A stretch of DNA of 64,000 nucleotides from Nocardia otitidiscaviarum NBRC 14405 (lineage in GTDB: Bacteria; Actinomycetota; Actinomycetes; Mycobacteriales; Mycobacteriaceae), in assembly GCF_000308635.1 (NCBI RefSeq), contig NZ_BAGD01000050.1:47291-111290 (forward strand). Reading direction: 5' to 3'. Below, piece by piece: positions 7,540 through 16,425 of this stretch. Position numbers and translations under genes: made by a program. Positions within the stretch are counted from its first letter, which is position 1, and every line of letters begins with the position of its first letter. The notes beneath the pieces were generated by a model. The model did not search any database. It saw only the letters and a program-made list of their open reading frames with translations, and had not been told where the DNA came from.

Positions 7540-8466
7540 CTACTTCCGACGGTGTGCCCAGCAGTCCTGCACGAGCGCGTCGAGATCGGAAGCACTTGGT
7601 GCCCAGTCGAGTTCACCCACAGCGCGGCCCGGGTCGATGATCAGCGTGCGCGGTTCGGGAACGGCCGGGCCATGGACCAGGGGGACGCGGCGTCCGGTGA
7701 CGCGCTCGACGGCGGCGGCTACATCGAGAACGCTCGAGCCCTTCCCGCTGCCGATGTTGTAGCGGCGTGACGATCCCTGGGGCGGCAGTTGCTCGAGCGC
7801 GGCCACGAAAGCCGTTGCGGCATCGCGCACATGGAGGTAGTCGCGGACCGCGGTGCCGTCACCGTTGACCGTCAGGGGAGTGCCGTCGAGAGCGGCGGCG
7901 AGGGCGCGCGGAATCAGCCTGGTCGGGTCCGGATCCGCACCGCCCGCGATATTCGACAGCCGCAGTACGGCCGCGCCGAGCCGACCGGTGCTCGCCTGCG
8001 CTTCGACGGCGAGTTCGGCCGCCAGCTTACTGCTCGCGTACGGGTGCGGCGGTGCGTCCGGCAGGGCCTCGCCCATGGGTTGCAGCTCCGGTGACCCATA
8101 GATGGAAGCCGTCGAGGCAAGCACGATTCGGCGCACACCGGCACCGGCCATGGCCTCCAGCAGGGTGACCGTTCCCCCGGTGTTGACTCGGAAATATCGC
8201 AGCGGATCGGTCAGTGACTCGCGGGCGCGCCCCAGCCCGGCCAGATGGCAGACGGCATCGACGCTCTCCACGGCCTCCCGTACCGCGGCCGCGTCGAGCA
8301 GCTCGGCGATCCGGATATCCGCCCACTCCGTCGGCAGCTCGCGCACCGCTTCCAAGGTGGAAGTCGGCCTGCGTACCATCGCGACCGGTTGGTATCCGCT
8401 GCTCCGCAATGCCGCGACGACCGCCCGCCCTACATAGCCTTCGGCCCCCGTCACCAGTACCCGCAC
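7540..8466 (-). CDS. NAD-dependent epimerase/dehydratase (GalE-like)
   Basis: A 308-residue extended short-chain dehydrogenase. It has the nucleotide-binding glycine motif VTGAEGYVGRAVV at residues 5-17, an acidic DAAAV region, HLAGLGRA, the serine region ASTASIYGS, and the YxxxK catalytic pair in PYASSKLAAE. The C-terminal part (RDYLHVRDAATAFVAAL, YNIGSGKGSSVLDVA) is typical of UDP-sugar 4-epimerases, so the substrate is probably a nucleotide sugar, though this cannot be fixed from sequence alone. GTG start at 8466 after GGAGAGGAG. The FAD monooxygenase gene lies 40 bases upstream on the same strand. Confidence 0.85.
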   Translation of the reverse strand: MRVLVTGAEGYVGRAVVAALRSSGYQPVAMVRRPTSTLEAVRELPTEWADIRIAELLDAAAVREAVESVDAVCHLAGLGRARESLTDPLRYFRVNTGGTVTLLEAMAGAGVRRIVLASTASIYGSPELQPMGEALPDAPPHPYASSKLAAELAVEAQASTGRLGAAVLRLSNIAGGADPDPTRLIPRALAAALDGTPLTVNGDGTAVRDYLHVRDAATAFVAALEQLPPQGSSRRYNIGSGKGSSVLDVAAAVERVTGRRVPLVHGPAVPEPRTLIIDPGRAVGELDWAPSASDLDALVQDCWAHRRK

Positions 8467-8506
8467 GACCGACTCCTCTCCACCGGGAGAACGTACGCCC
8501 CGCTCC

Positions 8507-9535
8507 CTACGAGCGCGCCCGCGCGTACAGCCGCTGCGCCTCCTCCCGCTCGGCCGCGATGCGCCGCCGCCGCACCACCATGGCCGCGGCCGGATCCGAG
8601 CCGGTCAGGAGGGCGCGATGCAGTGCGTCCGCATCGTCGATGGCCTCGCATGCTCCGCGCCCGGCGGCAGGGGTGATGGCGTGGTCGGCGTCACCGCACA
8701 GGATCAGCGGCGGCTGCGGCGGCTTCGCGGTGTCGAAGGGGACCGTTCGAGCATTGGAGACGTGCAGGGTCTCGGTGTGATCGAGCAGTTGGTCGATGAT
8801 GTCGGTATCGGGTGCGGCGGCGCGAATGTGCTCGGCCCAGACCGAGACCGGATGGAATCCGGTCTCCCGCTGAGGTATCGGCGGTCGGGTCAGGCGCGCG
8901 AACCAGAAGGCGGCCTCGTCGTTCCAGAGGTGTCCGAAACTGCTGGTCGGCAGGATGCCCGCGCCGAGGCGGCCGTCGAAGTGCAGTACCGACGGTTCGG
9001 TCGACAGGCGGACGGGTGTGATCGTGGTGCCGTAGAAGATGACCTGCCCGGCGTATTCGGGGGTGCGTTCCGGCTCCAGGCGGGTGCGCCCCACGGAGTC
9101 GACGCCGTCGGCGGCGATCACCAGATCGTCGATGGCGACGACATGATTGCCGCTGCGCACGGTGCCGCTGGTCGGATCGATATCGGTGACCGGTGTGTCG
9201 AAATGCAGATCAGCGCCCGCGCCGCGGGCGAATTCGGTGAGCGCGCGCATGAGTTCGGGTCGCCGATACAGCCGATGCCCGCGACTGTTCAGTTCGCCCC
9301 GGCCCGGTGCCAGGTAGTGGAAGCGGAACCCGGAGACCGGATACGACGCCGCCATCAGTGCGGCCGACGGTACTTCGAGTTCCGCCAGCACATCATGAGC
9401 ATGCCGGTCCAGAACAAGGAATGACCCGTCGCCGCCCGGCGTGCGCCGCTCGAATACCCGGGCCGTCCTTTCGTGGCAGGCCAGCGCTCCAGCCAGTACT
9501 GTTCCGGCGATTCCGCCGCCGATGATCGTGACCAC
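8507..9535 (-). CDS. FAD-dependent monooxygenase (PHBH-type)
   Basis: A 342-residue flavoprotein. GGGIAGTVLAGAL at the N-terminus is the Rossmann FAD motif, ADGVDSVGR is the DG motif, and LCGDADHAITPAAGRGACEAIDDA is the GD motif that binds the FAD ribityl chain. This arrangement is that of class A aromatic-hydroxylase-like monooxygenases. The substrate is unknown. An AGGAGG-like site precedes the GTG start. It probably forms a transcription unit with the epimerase downstream, but the two show no obvious pathway link. Confidence 0.85.
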   Translation of the reverse strand: MVTIIGGGIAGTVLAGALACHERTARVFERRTPGGDGSFLVLDRHAHDVLAELEVPSAALMAASYPVSGFRFHYLAPGRGELNSRGHRLYRRPELMRALTEFARGAGADLHFDTPVTDIDPTSGTVRSGNHVVAIDDLVIAADGVDSVGRTRLEPERTPEYAGQVIFYGTTITPVRLSTEPSVLHFDGRLGAGILPTSSFGHLWNDEAAFWFARLTRPPIPQRETGFHPVSVWAEHIRAAAPDTDIIDQLLDHTETLHVSNARTVPFDTAKPPQPPLILCGDADHAITPAAGRGACEAIDDADALHRALLTGSDPAAAMVVRRRRIAAEREEAQRLYARARS

Positions 9536-9805
9536 AGCACCTCCTGACCGCTACCGGTCGACACCATTCCCGACCGGCCTCCCCGACGATAGCCGATCCC
9601 TGTACGAGCGCATAGCAAATGACCAGCACACTCGGGGTTGCTGGAATCGAGCCTAGGTCGGATTCCGGTTTTCTTCGGTCGAGTTGGAATATGTTGTCCG
9701 CTATGCGGCTTACGCTCCGTTATTGCCGGGTATGCGGCCGTGCGAATTTCCGGTGACCGTTCCGTATGCGGCGCGCCGAGCCGGGGCGGCGAGCTGCGGC
9801 GCGGC

Positions 9806-9811
9806 TACCGT
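9806..9811 (+). promoter_or_regulatory. -10 element of leaderless promoter (YdcF-like gene)
   Basis: TACCGT, then six bases, then GTG at 9818, with no Shine-Dalgarno site. This decides the start codon of the next gene. Confidence 0.5.
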
Positions 9812-9817
9812 GGCGGA

Positions 9818-10831
9818 GTGATAGCGCTGCTGCTCGGTCTCGCTCTGCTGGGGGTATTCGTTGTCCTGGTCGTCCGGGAGCCGCGGCGGCTGGTCAACGG
9901 GGTGGTGCTGCTCGCCGCGCTCATCTTCGGTGTGATCGGCGTGGTGGACTACGACTCCGAGAGCATGCTCGCCGTTCTCGCCGCGTTGCTGGTGATGCTG
10001 TCGCCGCTGCTGGTGCTCGTACTCGCCGGTCTGCTCATGGCGAACGGCGTGCACATGGCGCGTCGGGAGGGTCGGCGGGTGGCGAACCTGCTGTCCCTCG
10101 GACTCGGTATCGCCCTCGCCGCACCGTATGTGCTGTTCGTGGTGGCGCTCGTCAGCGGGAATCTGTGGCTGGCGGTGGTGCTGGCCTCGGGCACGCTGGT
10201 GGTCAGCTTCATCGGCTTCCTGCTGCTGGCCTTCCTGCTGTACTCGTTCGTCTATCTGCGCCTGCCCGCCGCGCGCGGTGCGGGCGCGATCGTGGTGCAC
10301 GGTTCGGGGCTGATCGGCTCCCGGGTGCCGCCGCTGCTGGCCAGCCGTCTGGACAAGGCACTCGAGGTGTACGCGGCCGAGGTCGCCTCCGGGTATCGGC
10401 CACTGCTGGTCACCAGCGGCGGCAAGGGCTCCGACGAGGAGTTGGCCGAGGCCGACGCCATGGCGGGCTACCTCATCGACCGCGGACTGCCCGACGCCGC
10501 CATCCTGCGGGAGAACCGTTCCGCGACGACGCGCGAGAACCTGCTGTTCACCCGGCAACTGCTCGCCGAGCGTGGAATCAGTACCCGAATGTTGTTGGTG
10601 ACGAGCAATTTCCACGCCCTGCGTACCGCGATCCTGGCGCGTCGAATGGGCTTGGACGCCGCGGTGGTCGGATCACCGACCGCGCTGTACTACCTGCCGA
10701 GCGCGGTGCTGCGCGAGTTCGTCGGCATCCTCTTCGAGCACAAATGGTTCTATCTGACGGTCTGTGTGGCGCTCGCGGCGGCACCGCCGCTGCTGGTGCT
10801 GATCCTCGCGGCCATTCCGGGTGAGCAATAG
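9818..10831 (+). CDS. YdcF/DUF218 family membrane protein
   Basis: A 337-residue protein. The N-terminal 140 residues form about five membrane helices starting at the GTG itself (IALLLGLALLGVFVVLVVRE). They lead to a DUF218 domain: AIVVHGSGLIGSRVPPLLA, RLDKALEVYAAE, LLVTSGGKGSDE, EADAMAGYLIDRGLPD, and NRSATTRENLLFTRQLL. A final membrane helix follows (FYLTVCVALAAAPPLLVLIL). DUF218 proteins such as SanA/YdcF/ElyC act in envelope-related processes; the exact reaction is unknown. The upstream frame to 9638 was rejected because the leaderless signal points to 9818. Confidence 0.85.
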   Translation: MIALLLGLALLGVFVVLVVREPRRLVNGVVLLAALIFGVIGVVDYDSESMLAVLAALLVMLSPLLVLVLAGLLMANGVHMARREGRRVANLLSLGLGIALAAPYVLFVVALVSGNLWLAVVLASGTLVVSFIGFLLLAFLLYSFVYLRLPAARGAGAIVVHGSGLIGSRVPPLLASRLDKALEVYAAEVASGYRPLLVTSGGKGSDEELAEADAMAGYLIDRGLPDAAILRENRSATTRENLLFTRQLLAERGISTRMLLVTSNFHALRTAILARRMGLDAAVVGSPTALYYLPSAVLREFVGILFEHKWFYLTVCVALAAAPPLLVLILAAIPGEQ

Positions 10832-11749
10832 CTAGCGGCGTCGTCGATAGTGGGCGTCCAGCAGCGGGACCGGATCGAGTTCGCTGATCTGATGTCCGGC
10901 ATCGCAGTGATCGGTGAGGTCCTTGCCGTCCCGTGCCTCGACCACGCGGAGCTGCGCGACCGAACCCACCAGTGTGGTCGCCACCCGGACGGCCCGCCGG
11001 TAGCCCGGCGCGTCCCGGTCCGCGACGATGATCACCCGCCGCGCCCCGCGCAGCCAGGTCGCGTGTTCGGGGTGCCAGCCGAGCGCGCCGCCCGCATTGC
11101 AGGTGGCGTACACCCCGCAGTGGCGGGCGGTGAGCACATCCCGTTCGCCCTCGCAGACGAAGATGTCGGCGCCCGCGCGCACCGCGGGCACGATCGTCGG
11201 CAGCTGGAAGGGGATGCGCGCGAATCCGCCGCGCCGCCAACCACTGTCGGTCATGCGCTGCTGCCAGAAGGTTTTCGCCCGGCCGCGCTCATGGGGAATG
11301 TGCATGCGGTGGACGCGACCCACCGGCCGCCCGTCGAGCCGTTCGTACACATAGACGGCGACCCGACGGGGCGCGCCGAGTGGGCGTCCCAGATCGCGGG
11401 TGGGCGTGGCGAGCGGCAGCCCGGCGGCCAGCAGGGCGCGATCGGCGATGGAGGGTTCCGGGCGCGGTCGCGGCGTGCGCGCGGCGTGCGGGAGCGGTCG
11501 GTCGAACAGATCGCGCACCCGCAGTCCGAGCCGTTCCAGGACCCGCTCGTCCGGACATCCGGCGAAGCAGCGGACGACGGTTCGTCCCTTCTTCCGGTCG
11601 TAGACGACCCCGAGCGAGGGGTGGTGGCGGCGTCCGTCACCCTCGTGCACCGGACACAGGTAGCGGGTCCACTCGCCGCTGGCGCGGCCGGGGCCGCTGA
11701 CCCGGTCGAGCGCGCCGGTTATGGTGTCCCAGGATCGGTTGGTGCCCAT
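10832..11749 (-). CDS. primase-like Toprim protein with N-terminal zinc finger
   Basis: A 305-residue protein. Residues about 30-70 resemble a CHC2-type primase zinc finger (LCPVHEGDG...VVRCFAGCPDE; Cys, His, Cys, Cys). The C-terminal half has a Toprim domain with the glutamate motif (DIFVCEGERDVLTA) and the DxD-like motif (RRVIIVADRDAPGYRRA), and ends VEARDGKDLTDH. Such proteins are common as phage, plasmid and integrative-element primases/helicase partners. No helicase or integrase gene is adjacent. The end of the gene touches the convergent YdcF-like gene. A tRNA-Glu gene lies about 200 bases upstream, so it may be a remnant of a tRNA-targeted element. Confidence 0.75.
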   Translation of the reverse strand: MGTNRSWDTITGALDRVSGPGRASGEWTRYLCPVHEGDGRRHHPSLGVVYDRKKGRTVVRCFAGCPDERVLERLGLRVRDLFDRPLPHAARTPRPRPEPSIADRALLAAGLPLATPTRDLGRPLGAPRRVAVYVYERLDGRPVGRVHRMHIPHERGRAKTFWQQRMTDSGWRRGGFARIPFQLPTIVPAVRAGADIFVCEGERDVLTARHCGVYATCNAGGALGWHPEHATWLRGARRVIIVADRDAPGYRRAVRVATTLVGSVAQLRVVEARDGKDLTDHCDAGHQISELDPVPLLDAHYRRRR

Positions 11750-11905
11750 GGTGTGTCCTCCCGATTCCGGTGTACCTCGGGGGAGGGGCCGATGCGAACG
11801 TCGCTTGCGCCTGTACGTACCGGGGGCGGCGGTGGACGATTCGAGCGGCTTTCGTGACCTTCCGGCGGAAAGAAGGTGGCCCGGACAGCAGGTCGCCGGA
11901 AAGCA

Positions 11906-11939
11906 GAAGGCTCCCGGTCTGATTCGACCGGGAGCCTTC
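11906..11939 (-). terminator. terminator after tRNA-Glu
   Basis: A perfect 14-bp stem (GAAGGCTCCCGGTC / GACCGGGAGCCTTC) with a 6-nt loop, just downstream of the minus-strand tRNA-Glu gene. Its symmetry means it could also stop transcription in the opposite direction. Confidence 0.8.
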
Positions 11940-11943
11940 GTAG

Positions 11944-12016
11944 TAGCCCCGACGGGATTTGAACCCGCGCTACCGCCTTGAGAGGGCGGCGTCCTAGGCC
12001 GCTAGACGACGGGGCC
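11944..12016 (-). tRNA. tRNA-Glu (anticodon CTC)
   Basis: A 73-nt cloverleaf read on the minus strand: acceptor GGCCCCG pairs with CGGGGCT (one G-U pair), the anticodon arm is CCGCCCTCTCAAGGCGG with CTC, and the T arm is GGGTTCAAATCCC. The discriminator is A. Confidence 0.95.
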
Positions 12017-12172
12017 AGGACTGTCCTTCGATCTCTCGATCTCGGAAGCTCCGCTAGCTTAACCGATCGTTCGCCCAATGCGAAATCGGCGCGATGGCCT
12101 TGACCTGAACGTATCTCGAGGTTTGAGGATGGAGGCCGTTGCGGATGTTCGAAACGGCAGGGAGGCATGGCA

Positions 12173-13168
12173 ATGCGAGCAGTCGAGGCGAAGGCGTTCG
12201 GTGGTCCCGAGGTACTGACGGTGACCGAGGTCGCCGATCCGACGGCCGGTCCGGGCGAGGTGGTGGTCGAGGTGGCGGCAGCCGATGTGATGTTCCTCGA
12301 TGTGGTGTTGCGCAGCGGCTCGGGAGTGGACTTCTTTCCGGTCACGCCGCCGTATGTGCCGGGTGGCGCGGTCGCGGGCGTGGTGCGCGCGGTCGGCGCG
12401 GGCGTCGATGCGAGCTGGATCGGGCGTCGGGTCGCCACCGCTACCGCGGCCAGCGCCGTCGGCGGTGGCAAACCGGTCGGCGGCTACGCGGAACGGGCGC
12501 TGGCCAAGGCCGAGGCGCTGACCGTGATTCCGGAGGGGGTGGACTTCACCCAGGCGGCCGCGCTGGTGCACGACGGGCGCACCGCCCTCACCGTGGCGGA
12601 GGTGGCGGGAATCGGGCCGGACTCGCGGGTGCTGATCACCGCGGCCGGTGGCGGTGTCGGAACCCTGCTGGTCCAGGTTGCCAAGGCGGCCGGGGCGACC
12701 GTCGTCGCCGCGGCTCGCGGCCGCGCCAAACTCCAACTGGCGCAACGGTTGGGTGCTGACGCCGTGGTCGACTACAGCGAGCCGGACTGGACCGACCGCG
12801 TGCGGTCCGCGTTGGGTGGGGCGGGTGTCGACATCGTCTTCGACGGCGCGGGAGGCGATCTCGGCAGCCGCGCGCTGGCTACCATGGCGCGCGGCGCGCG
12901 GATCATCGGATTCGGCAATGCCGCAGGCGGTTTCGCGGACTTCGATCACGAGGACGCGGCCGCGCGCGACATCACCATCGTGGGCCTGCTGGAACTCACC
13001 AAGTCCGACATCGATTGGGAACCAGCCCTCGGCCGTGCCCTCGCGTCGGTGGCGGCCGGACGGCTGGAGGTCGTGGTCGGCCAGACCTTCCCGCTCGACC
13101 GGGCATCGGCGGCGCACGCGGCGATCGAAGCGCGCACGGCGGTGGGGCGGACCGTGCTGACCGTGTGA
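12173..13168 (+). CDS. zinc-type alcohol dehydrogenase-like quinone oxidoreductase
   Basis: A 331-residue medium-chain dehydrogenase/reductase. The N-terminal GroES-like domain (GGPEVLTVTEVADPTAGPGEV, PPYVPGGAVAGVV) is followed by a Rossmann domain with ITAAGGGVGTLLVQVAKAAGA and AARGRAKLQLAQRLGADAVVDY. The zinc ligands of alcohol dehydrogenases are absent, which fits the NADPH:quinone reductase branch. The ATG at 12173 was chosen because AGGGAGG ends seven bases before it; the ATG at 12167 is too close. The substrate is unknown. Confidence 0.87.
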   Translation: MRAVEAKAFGGPEVLTVTEVADPTAGPGEVVVEVAAADVMFLDVVLRSGSGVDFFPVTPPYVPGGAVAGVVRAVGAGVDASWIGRRVATATAASAVGGGKPVGGYAERALAKAEALTVIPEGVDFTQAAALVHDGRTALTVAEVAGIGPDSRVLITAAGGGVGTLLVQVAKAAGATVVAAARGRAKLQLAQRLGADAVVDYSEPDWTDRVRSALGGAGVDIVFDGAGGDLGSRALATMARGARIIGFGNAAGGFADFDHEDAAARDITIVGLLELTKSDIDWEPALGRALASVAAGRLEVVVGQTFPLDRASAAHAAIEARTAVGRTVLTV

Positions 13169-13181
13169 AGCGCCGAGCGCC

Positions 13182-13658
13182 TCACTCCTCCCGCTGCACC
13201 TGCCACATCCAGTGCAACTGCTCCAGCCGGGCGGTGATGTCGATCAGCACGTCCTGGGTGACCGGGTCGGCCTTCTCGGTGGCGTCGACGCGCTGGCGGA
13301 GGCGGCCGATCACCTCGGTCAGGTTGTCGGTGATCTTGTCGATCACGTCGGCGTCGCGCACCCATCCCGCCGGGAAGCCGGTGGTTCCGGCCTGCTCGGC
13401 CACGGTGCGGGCGCGGCCGTCCGGGCTGACGCCGATGGCGGTGGCGCGCTCGGCGGCATCGTCGGTGAATGTCCGTGCGGAGGCGACCAGTTCGTCGAGC
13501 GCCAGGTGCAGCGGGCGGAAGTTGCGGCCGGTCACGTTCCAGTGCGCCTGCTTGGCGATGAGCGTCAGGTCGATGAGGTCCACCACGGTGCCGCTCAGTG
13601 CCTCACCGGCGATCCGCTGCTGCTCGGTGTCGAGTGTGGTCATCACGGGCTGTTGCAC
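13182..13658 (-). CDS. dps: Dps family DNA-binding ferritin-like protein
   Basis: A 158-residue member of the Dps/miniferritin family. The dinuclear iron site pattern is present: His39 (AKQAHWNVTG), His51 (PLHLALDEL), Asp66 and Glu70 (TDDAAERA). Dps proteins form 12-subunit shells that oxidise and store iron and protect DNA during stress. The C-terminal helix LEQLHWMWQVQREE is typical of the actinobacterial type. GTG start at 13658 after GGAAGGAG. It is followed on the other side by gluconokinase, without evident functional link. Confidence 0.93.
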   Translation of the reverse strand: MQQPVMTTLDTEQQRIAGEALSGTVVDLIDLTLIAKQAHWNVTGRNFRPLHLALDELVASARTFTDDAAERATAIGVSPDGRARTVAEQAGTTGFPAGWVRDADVIDKITDNLTEVIGRLRQRVDATEKADPVTQDVLIDITARLEQLHWMWQVQREE

Positions 13659-13709
13659 GGGGGTCTCCTTCCTCGGGGGTCACCGAGGAGCTACCCACCT
13701 CGCCGGGAC

Positions 13710-14222
13710 CTATGCGACCGTCGTGGGAAGGGCCGTGCGGATCTGCTCGACCAGGTCGGCCGGCGGCAGCGTGGCGTCCAGGGTGATCCCGGATTCGTCG
13801 TCGGTCAGCGGCCGCAGGACGGCGAGTTGGGAGTCGAGCATCCGCGCCCCCATGAAATGGCCCTTGCGGGAGGTGAGGCGGCGCTCCAGTTCGTCCCGGG
13901 GCGCGGCCAGGTGCACGAAGAACAGGTCGGGCGCGGCCGCGCGCAGTCGATCGCGGTAGCTCTGTTTGAGCGCCGAGCAGGTCAGTACCGCGCCCGTGCT
14001 GCGTCGGTCGGCCAGCCACCCGGCCAGTGCATCGAGCCACGGTGCGCGATCGGTATCGTTCAGCGGTACGCCGGACGCCATCTTGGCCACATTGGCTTCG
14101 GGGTGGAAATCGTCGCCCTCGCCGTACTCGACGCCCAGCGCGTGGGCGAGCAGGGTTCCGACGGTCGTCTTCCCGGAGCCCGCCACTCCCATTACCACGA
14201 TCTGCGGGGCTTGCGCGGTCAT
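13710..14222 (-). CDS. gntK: gluconokinase
   Basis: A 170-residue kinase that phosphorylates D-gluconate to 6-phosphogluconate for the pentose phosphate pathway. It has the P-loop MGVAGSGKTT (residues 11-20), the substrate segment GDDFHPEANVAKMASGVPLND, the LTCSALKQSYRDRLR motif, and HFMGARMLDSQ; all are diagnostic for GntK. Its length is normal. The upstream sequence TAGGGT lies seven bases before the ATG, suggesting near-leaderless transcription. No gluconate permease or regulator is adjacent. Confidence 0.93.
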   Translation of the reverse strand: MTAQAPQIVVMGVAGSGKTTVGTLLAHALGVEYGEGDDFHPEANVAKMASGVPLNDTDRAPWLDALAGWLADRRSTGAVLTCSALKQSYRDRLRAAAPDLFFVHLAAPRDELERRLTSRKGHFMGARMLDSQLAVLRPLTDDESGITLDATLPPADLVEQIRTALPTTVA

Positions 14223-14312
14223 GATTCGAACCCTAGTGCCGGTATCGTCGTGCCCTGGTCATCGCGCCGGAGAAAACTAGCTGTTACTCGCAGTCGCATA
14301 AACGGCTAGACT

Positions 14313-14334
14313 GTTGCTACGCTCACGTAGCAAC
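14313..14334. promoter_or_regulatory. 22-bp perfect palindrome, TetR-type operator candidate
   Basis: GTTGCTACG and CGTAGCAAC are perfect inverted arms around CTCA, 54 bases before the ATG of the hydrolase/reductase/EphD-like operon. The left half TGCTACGCTC recurs before the DUF2236 gene (24164). TACGCT inside it fits a -10 hexamer, so a bound repressor would block the promoter. No regulator gene is adjacent. Confidence 0.5.
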
Positions 14335-14388
14335 GGCGGCCGCGGGCATCACCCCCGGTCGCGGGTACGACGATGACCAGGAGTATCG

Positions 14389-15297
14389 ATGAAGCTACTT
14401 CCGAATATGGGCCGCCGCACGGCGACGACCGATCCCGGTGAGGTAGCCCTCAACGCACGCAACGTGCAGTTCGACTGGGCCGCGACCGAGCCCGTCTGGA
14501 TGCGGCGCGAGCCGGTCGCCTCCCACGTGCTCAATGCCCTGAGCATGCTGCTGCCCGAGGGGGAGCGCATGTTCCTGGTCACCTTCGGCGAGGCCCTTCC
14601 GCTGGTGCGGGACGAGAAGCTGCGCGAGGCCATGATCGGCTTCATCGGCCAGGAATCCATGCACGCCGAAAGCCACAACGGCGTACTCGAAAACGTACTG
14701 AAGACGCACGGCATCGACGTGGAACCGTATGTGCGGCAGGCGGAATACCTCTTCCGCAAGACGCTCGGCCCACGCGAGTTCGACACCGAGGCCGCCGCCC
14801 GCCAGCATCTGGTGGAGCGGCTCGGCGTGATCGCGGCCCTCGAGCACTTCTTCGCGTTCCTGGGCGACTGGGTGATCAACGCCGAGCTGGAGCGGTTCGA
14901 CGCCGACCCGCAGATGCTGGACCTGTTCCGCTGGCACGGGGCCGAAGAGGTCGAACACCGCATGGTCGCCCACGACGTGGCCGAATACTTCGAGGTCGGC
15001 TACGTGCGACGCGGCGCGCTCATGCTGATGGTCTTCCCGATCTTCATCGCGCTGCTGCTGCGCGGTACCAAATACCTTGTGCACCAGGACGAGTCGCTGC
15101 CCAACCATCGCTACCCGCGGCTGGTCGGGCGCATCTTCGCCGCCATGTGGCGGGGTGCGCTGCCCGGTGTGCCGTCGCTGCTGGTGAGCGCGCTGTCCAC
15201 CTTCAAACCGGGATACAGCCCGGAGACGGTCGGCTCCACCGCGCAGGCCATCGCCTATCTGGCGCAATCCCCGGCGGCGCGCCGGGCGGCGTCGTGA
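14389..15297 (+). CDS. putative metal-dependent hydrolase (PF10118-type)
   Basis: A 302-residue protein related to the predicted metal-dependent hydrolase family. Likely metal-ligand clusters are FIGQESMHAESHNG, ALEHFFAFLGDW and RWHGAEEVEHRMVAHDV, arranged like ferritin-like di-metal sites. A membrane-active helix (MLMVFPIFIALLLRG) lies in the C-terminal third. CAGGAG precedes the ATG. The TGA stop overlaps the GTG of the ferredoxin reductase gene (GTGA), so the two are translationally coupled. That context suggests it works as an oxygenase or desaturase partner of the reductase, but this is inference. Confidence 0.8.
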   Translation: MKLLPNMGRRTATTDPGEVALNARNVQFDWAATEPVWMRREPVASHVLNALSMLLPEGERMFLVTFGEALPLVRDEKLREAMIGFIGQESMHAESHNGVLENVLKTHGIDVEPYVRQAEYLFRKTLGPREFDTEAAARQHLVERLGVIAALEHFFAFLGDWVINAELERFDADPQMLDLFRWHGAEEVEHRMVAHDVAEYFEVGYVRRGALMLMVFPIFIALLLRGTKYLVHQDESLPNHRYPRLVGRIFAAMWRGALPGVPSLLVSALSTFKPGYSPETVGSTAQAIAYLAQSPAARRAAS

Positions 15298-16403
15298 CGG
15301 CATCGCGTCCGGTGCCCACCGCCGCGCCGCTCGACCTCTTCGGCAAACCCCGCAGCGACCGCGCCACCCGGGTGCTGGACCTGATCGCCGAAACCCGGCT
15401 GCGCTGGACCACGGTGGTCAACCGGAAGGCTCCGCAGGGCCGGGTGGACGACCGGCGCACGCCGTTGATCGTCACCGAACGCCGCGTCGAGGCGCGGGAC
15501 AACGACGTCGTCAGCATCATGTTCACCGCCCCCGACGGTCGTGCGCTGCCCGCCTGGCGGCCGGGCGCGCATCTGGACCTGGAACTGCCCTCCGGCAAAG
15601 TTCGGCAGTACTCGCTGTGCGGCGACCCCGCCGACCGGCACAGCTACCGCATCGCGGTGCGGCGCATCCCCGACGGGCTCGGCGGTTCACGGGAGGTGCA
15701 CGAGGCGCTGCCCGTCGGCACGCCGGTGACCGTGCGCGGGCCACGCAATGCCTTCCCCTTCGTCCTGCCCGGATACGGATCCTCCGCCAGCCGAGTGCAT
15801 TTCGTGGCGGGCGGCATCGGCATCACCCCGATCCTGCCCATGGTGCGGATGGCGCAGCGGCTCGGCGTGGACTGGAGCATGGTGTACGTCGGACGTTCCC
15901 GCGACACCATCCCCTTCCTCGACGAGGTGGAGTCCTTCGGCTCCCGGGTCACGGTCCGCACCGATGACGAGCACGGATTGCCCACGGCCGCCGACCTTTT
16001 GCACGGAGCGGGAGCCGACACCTCGGTGTACTGCTGTGGACCGGTGGTGATGACCCGCGTCATCGCCGAGGCGGTCGCGCAGCGGCCGGGCGTGGAACTG
16101 TACTCCGAACGTTTCTCCGCGCCGCCGGTGGTGAACGGCACCGCCTTCCGGGTCGAGCTGGCCCGCAGCGGCACGGTCGTCGACGTGCCCGCCGACAAAT
16201 CGGTGCTCGAACAAGTACTGAAAGTCCGCCCCGACCTGGCGTATTCGTGCCGCCAGGGCTTCTGCCGCACCTGCCGGGTGACGGCGCTGTCCACCGACGT
16301 CGACCACCGCGACACCGTGCTCACCGACGCCGAGCGCGCGGCGGGCGACATGCTGATCTGTGTATCCCGCTGCGGCGGTGAACGACTGGTGCTGGACCTC
16401 TAG
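15294..16403 (+). CDS. PDR/VanB-type ferredoxin reductase with C-terminal 2Fe-2S domain
   Basis: A 369-residue flavin/iron-sulfur electron-transfer protein. An FAD/FMN-binding barrel (RQYSLCGDP) is followed by the NAD(P)H domain (VHFVAGGIGITPILPMVR, VYCCGP). The plant-type 2Fe-2S domain is YSCRQGFCRTCRV with a fourth cysteine in MLICVSRC. It carries electrons from NAD(P)H to a monooxygenase or similar enzyme. The GTG at 15294 overlaps the preceding stop by four bases; the upstream frame is the other gene. The EphD-like gene follows 22 bases later. The coupled hydrolase-family protein is the most likely electron acceptor. Confidence 0.88.
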   Translation: MTASRPVPTAAPLDLFGKPRSDRATRVLDLIAETRLRWTTVVNRKAPQGRVDDRRTPLIVTERRVEARDNDVVSIMFTAPDGRALPAWRPGAHLDLELPSGKVRQYSLCGDPADRHSYRIAVRRIPDGLGGSREVHEALPVGTPVTVRGPRNAFPFVLPGYGSSASRVHFVAGGIGITPILPMVRMAQRLGVDWSMVYVGRSRDTIPFLDEVESFGSRVTVRTDDEHGLPTAADLLHGAGADTSVYCCGPVVMTRVIAEAVAQRPGVELYSERFSAPPVVNGTAFRVELARSGTVVDVPADKSVLEQVLKVRPDLAYSCRQGFCRTCRVTALSTDVDHRDTVLTDAERAAGDMLICVSRCGGERLVLDL

Positions 16404-16425
16404 CACCCCACCCCAGGAGACGATC

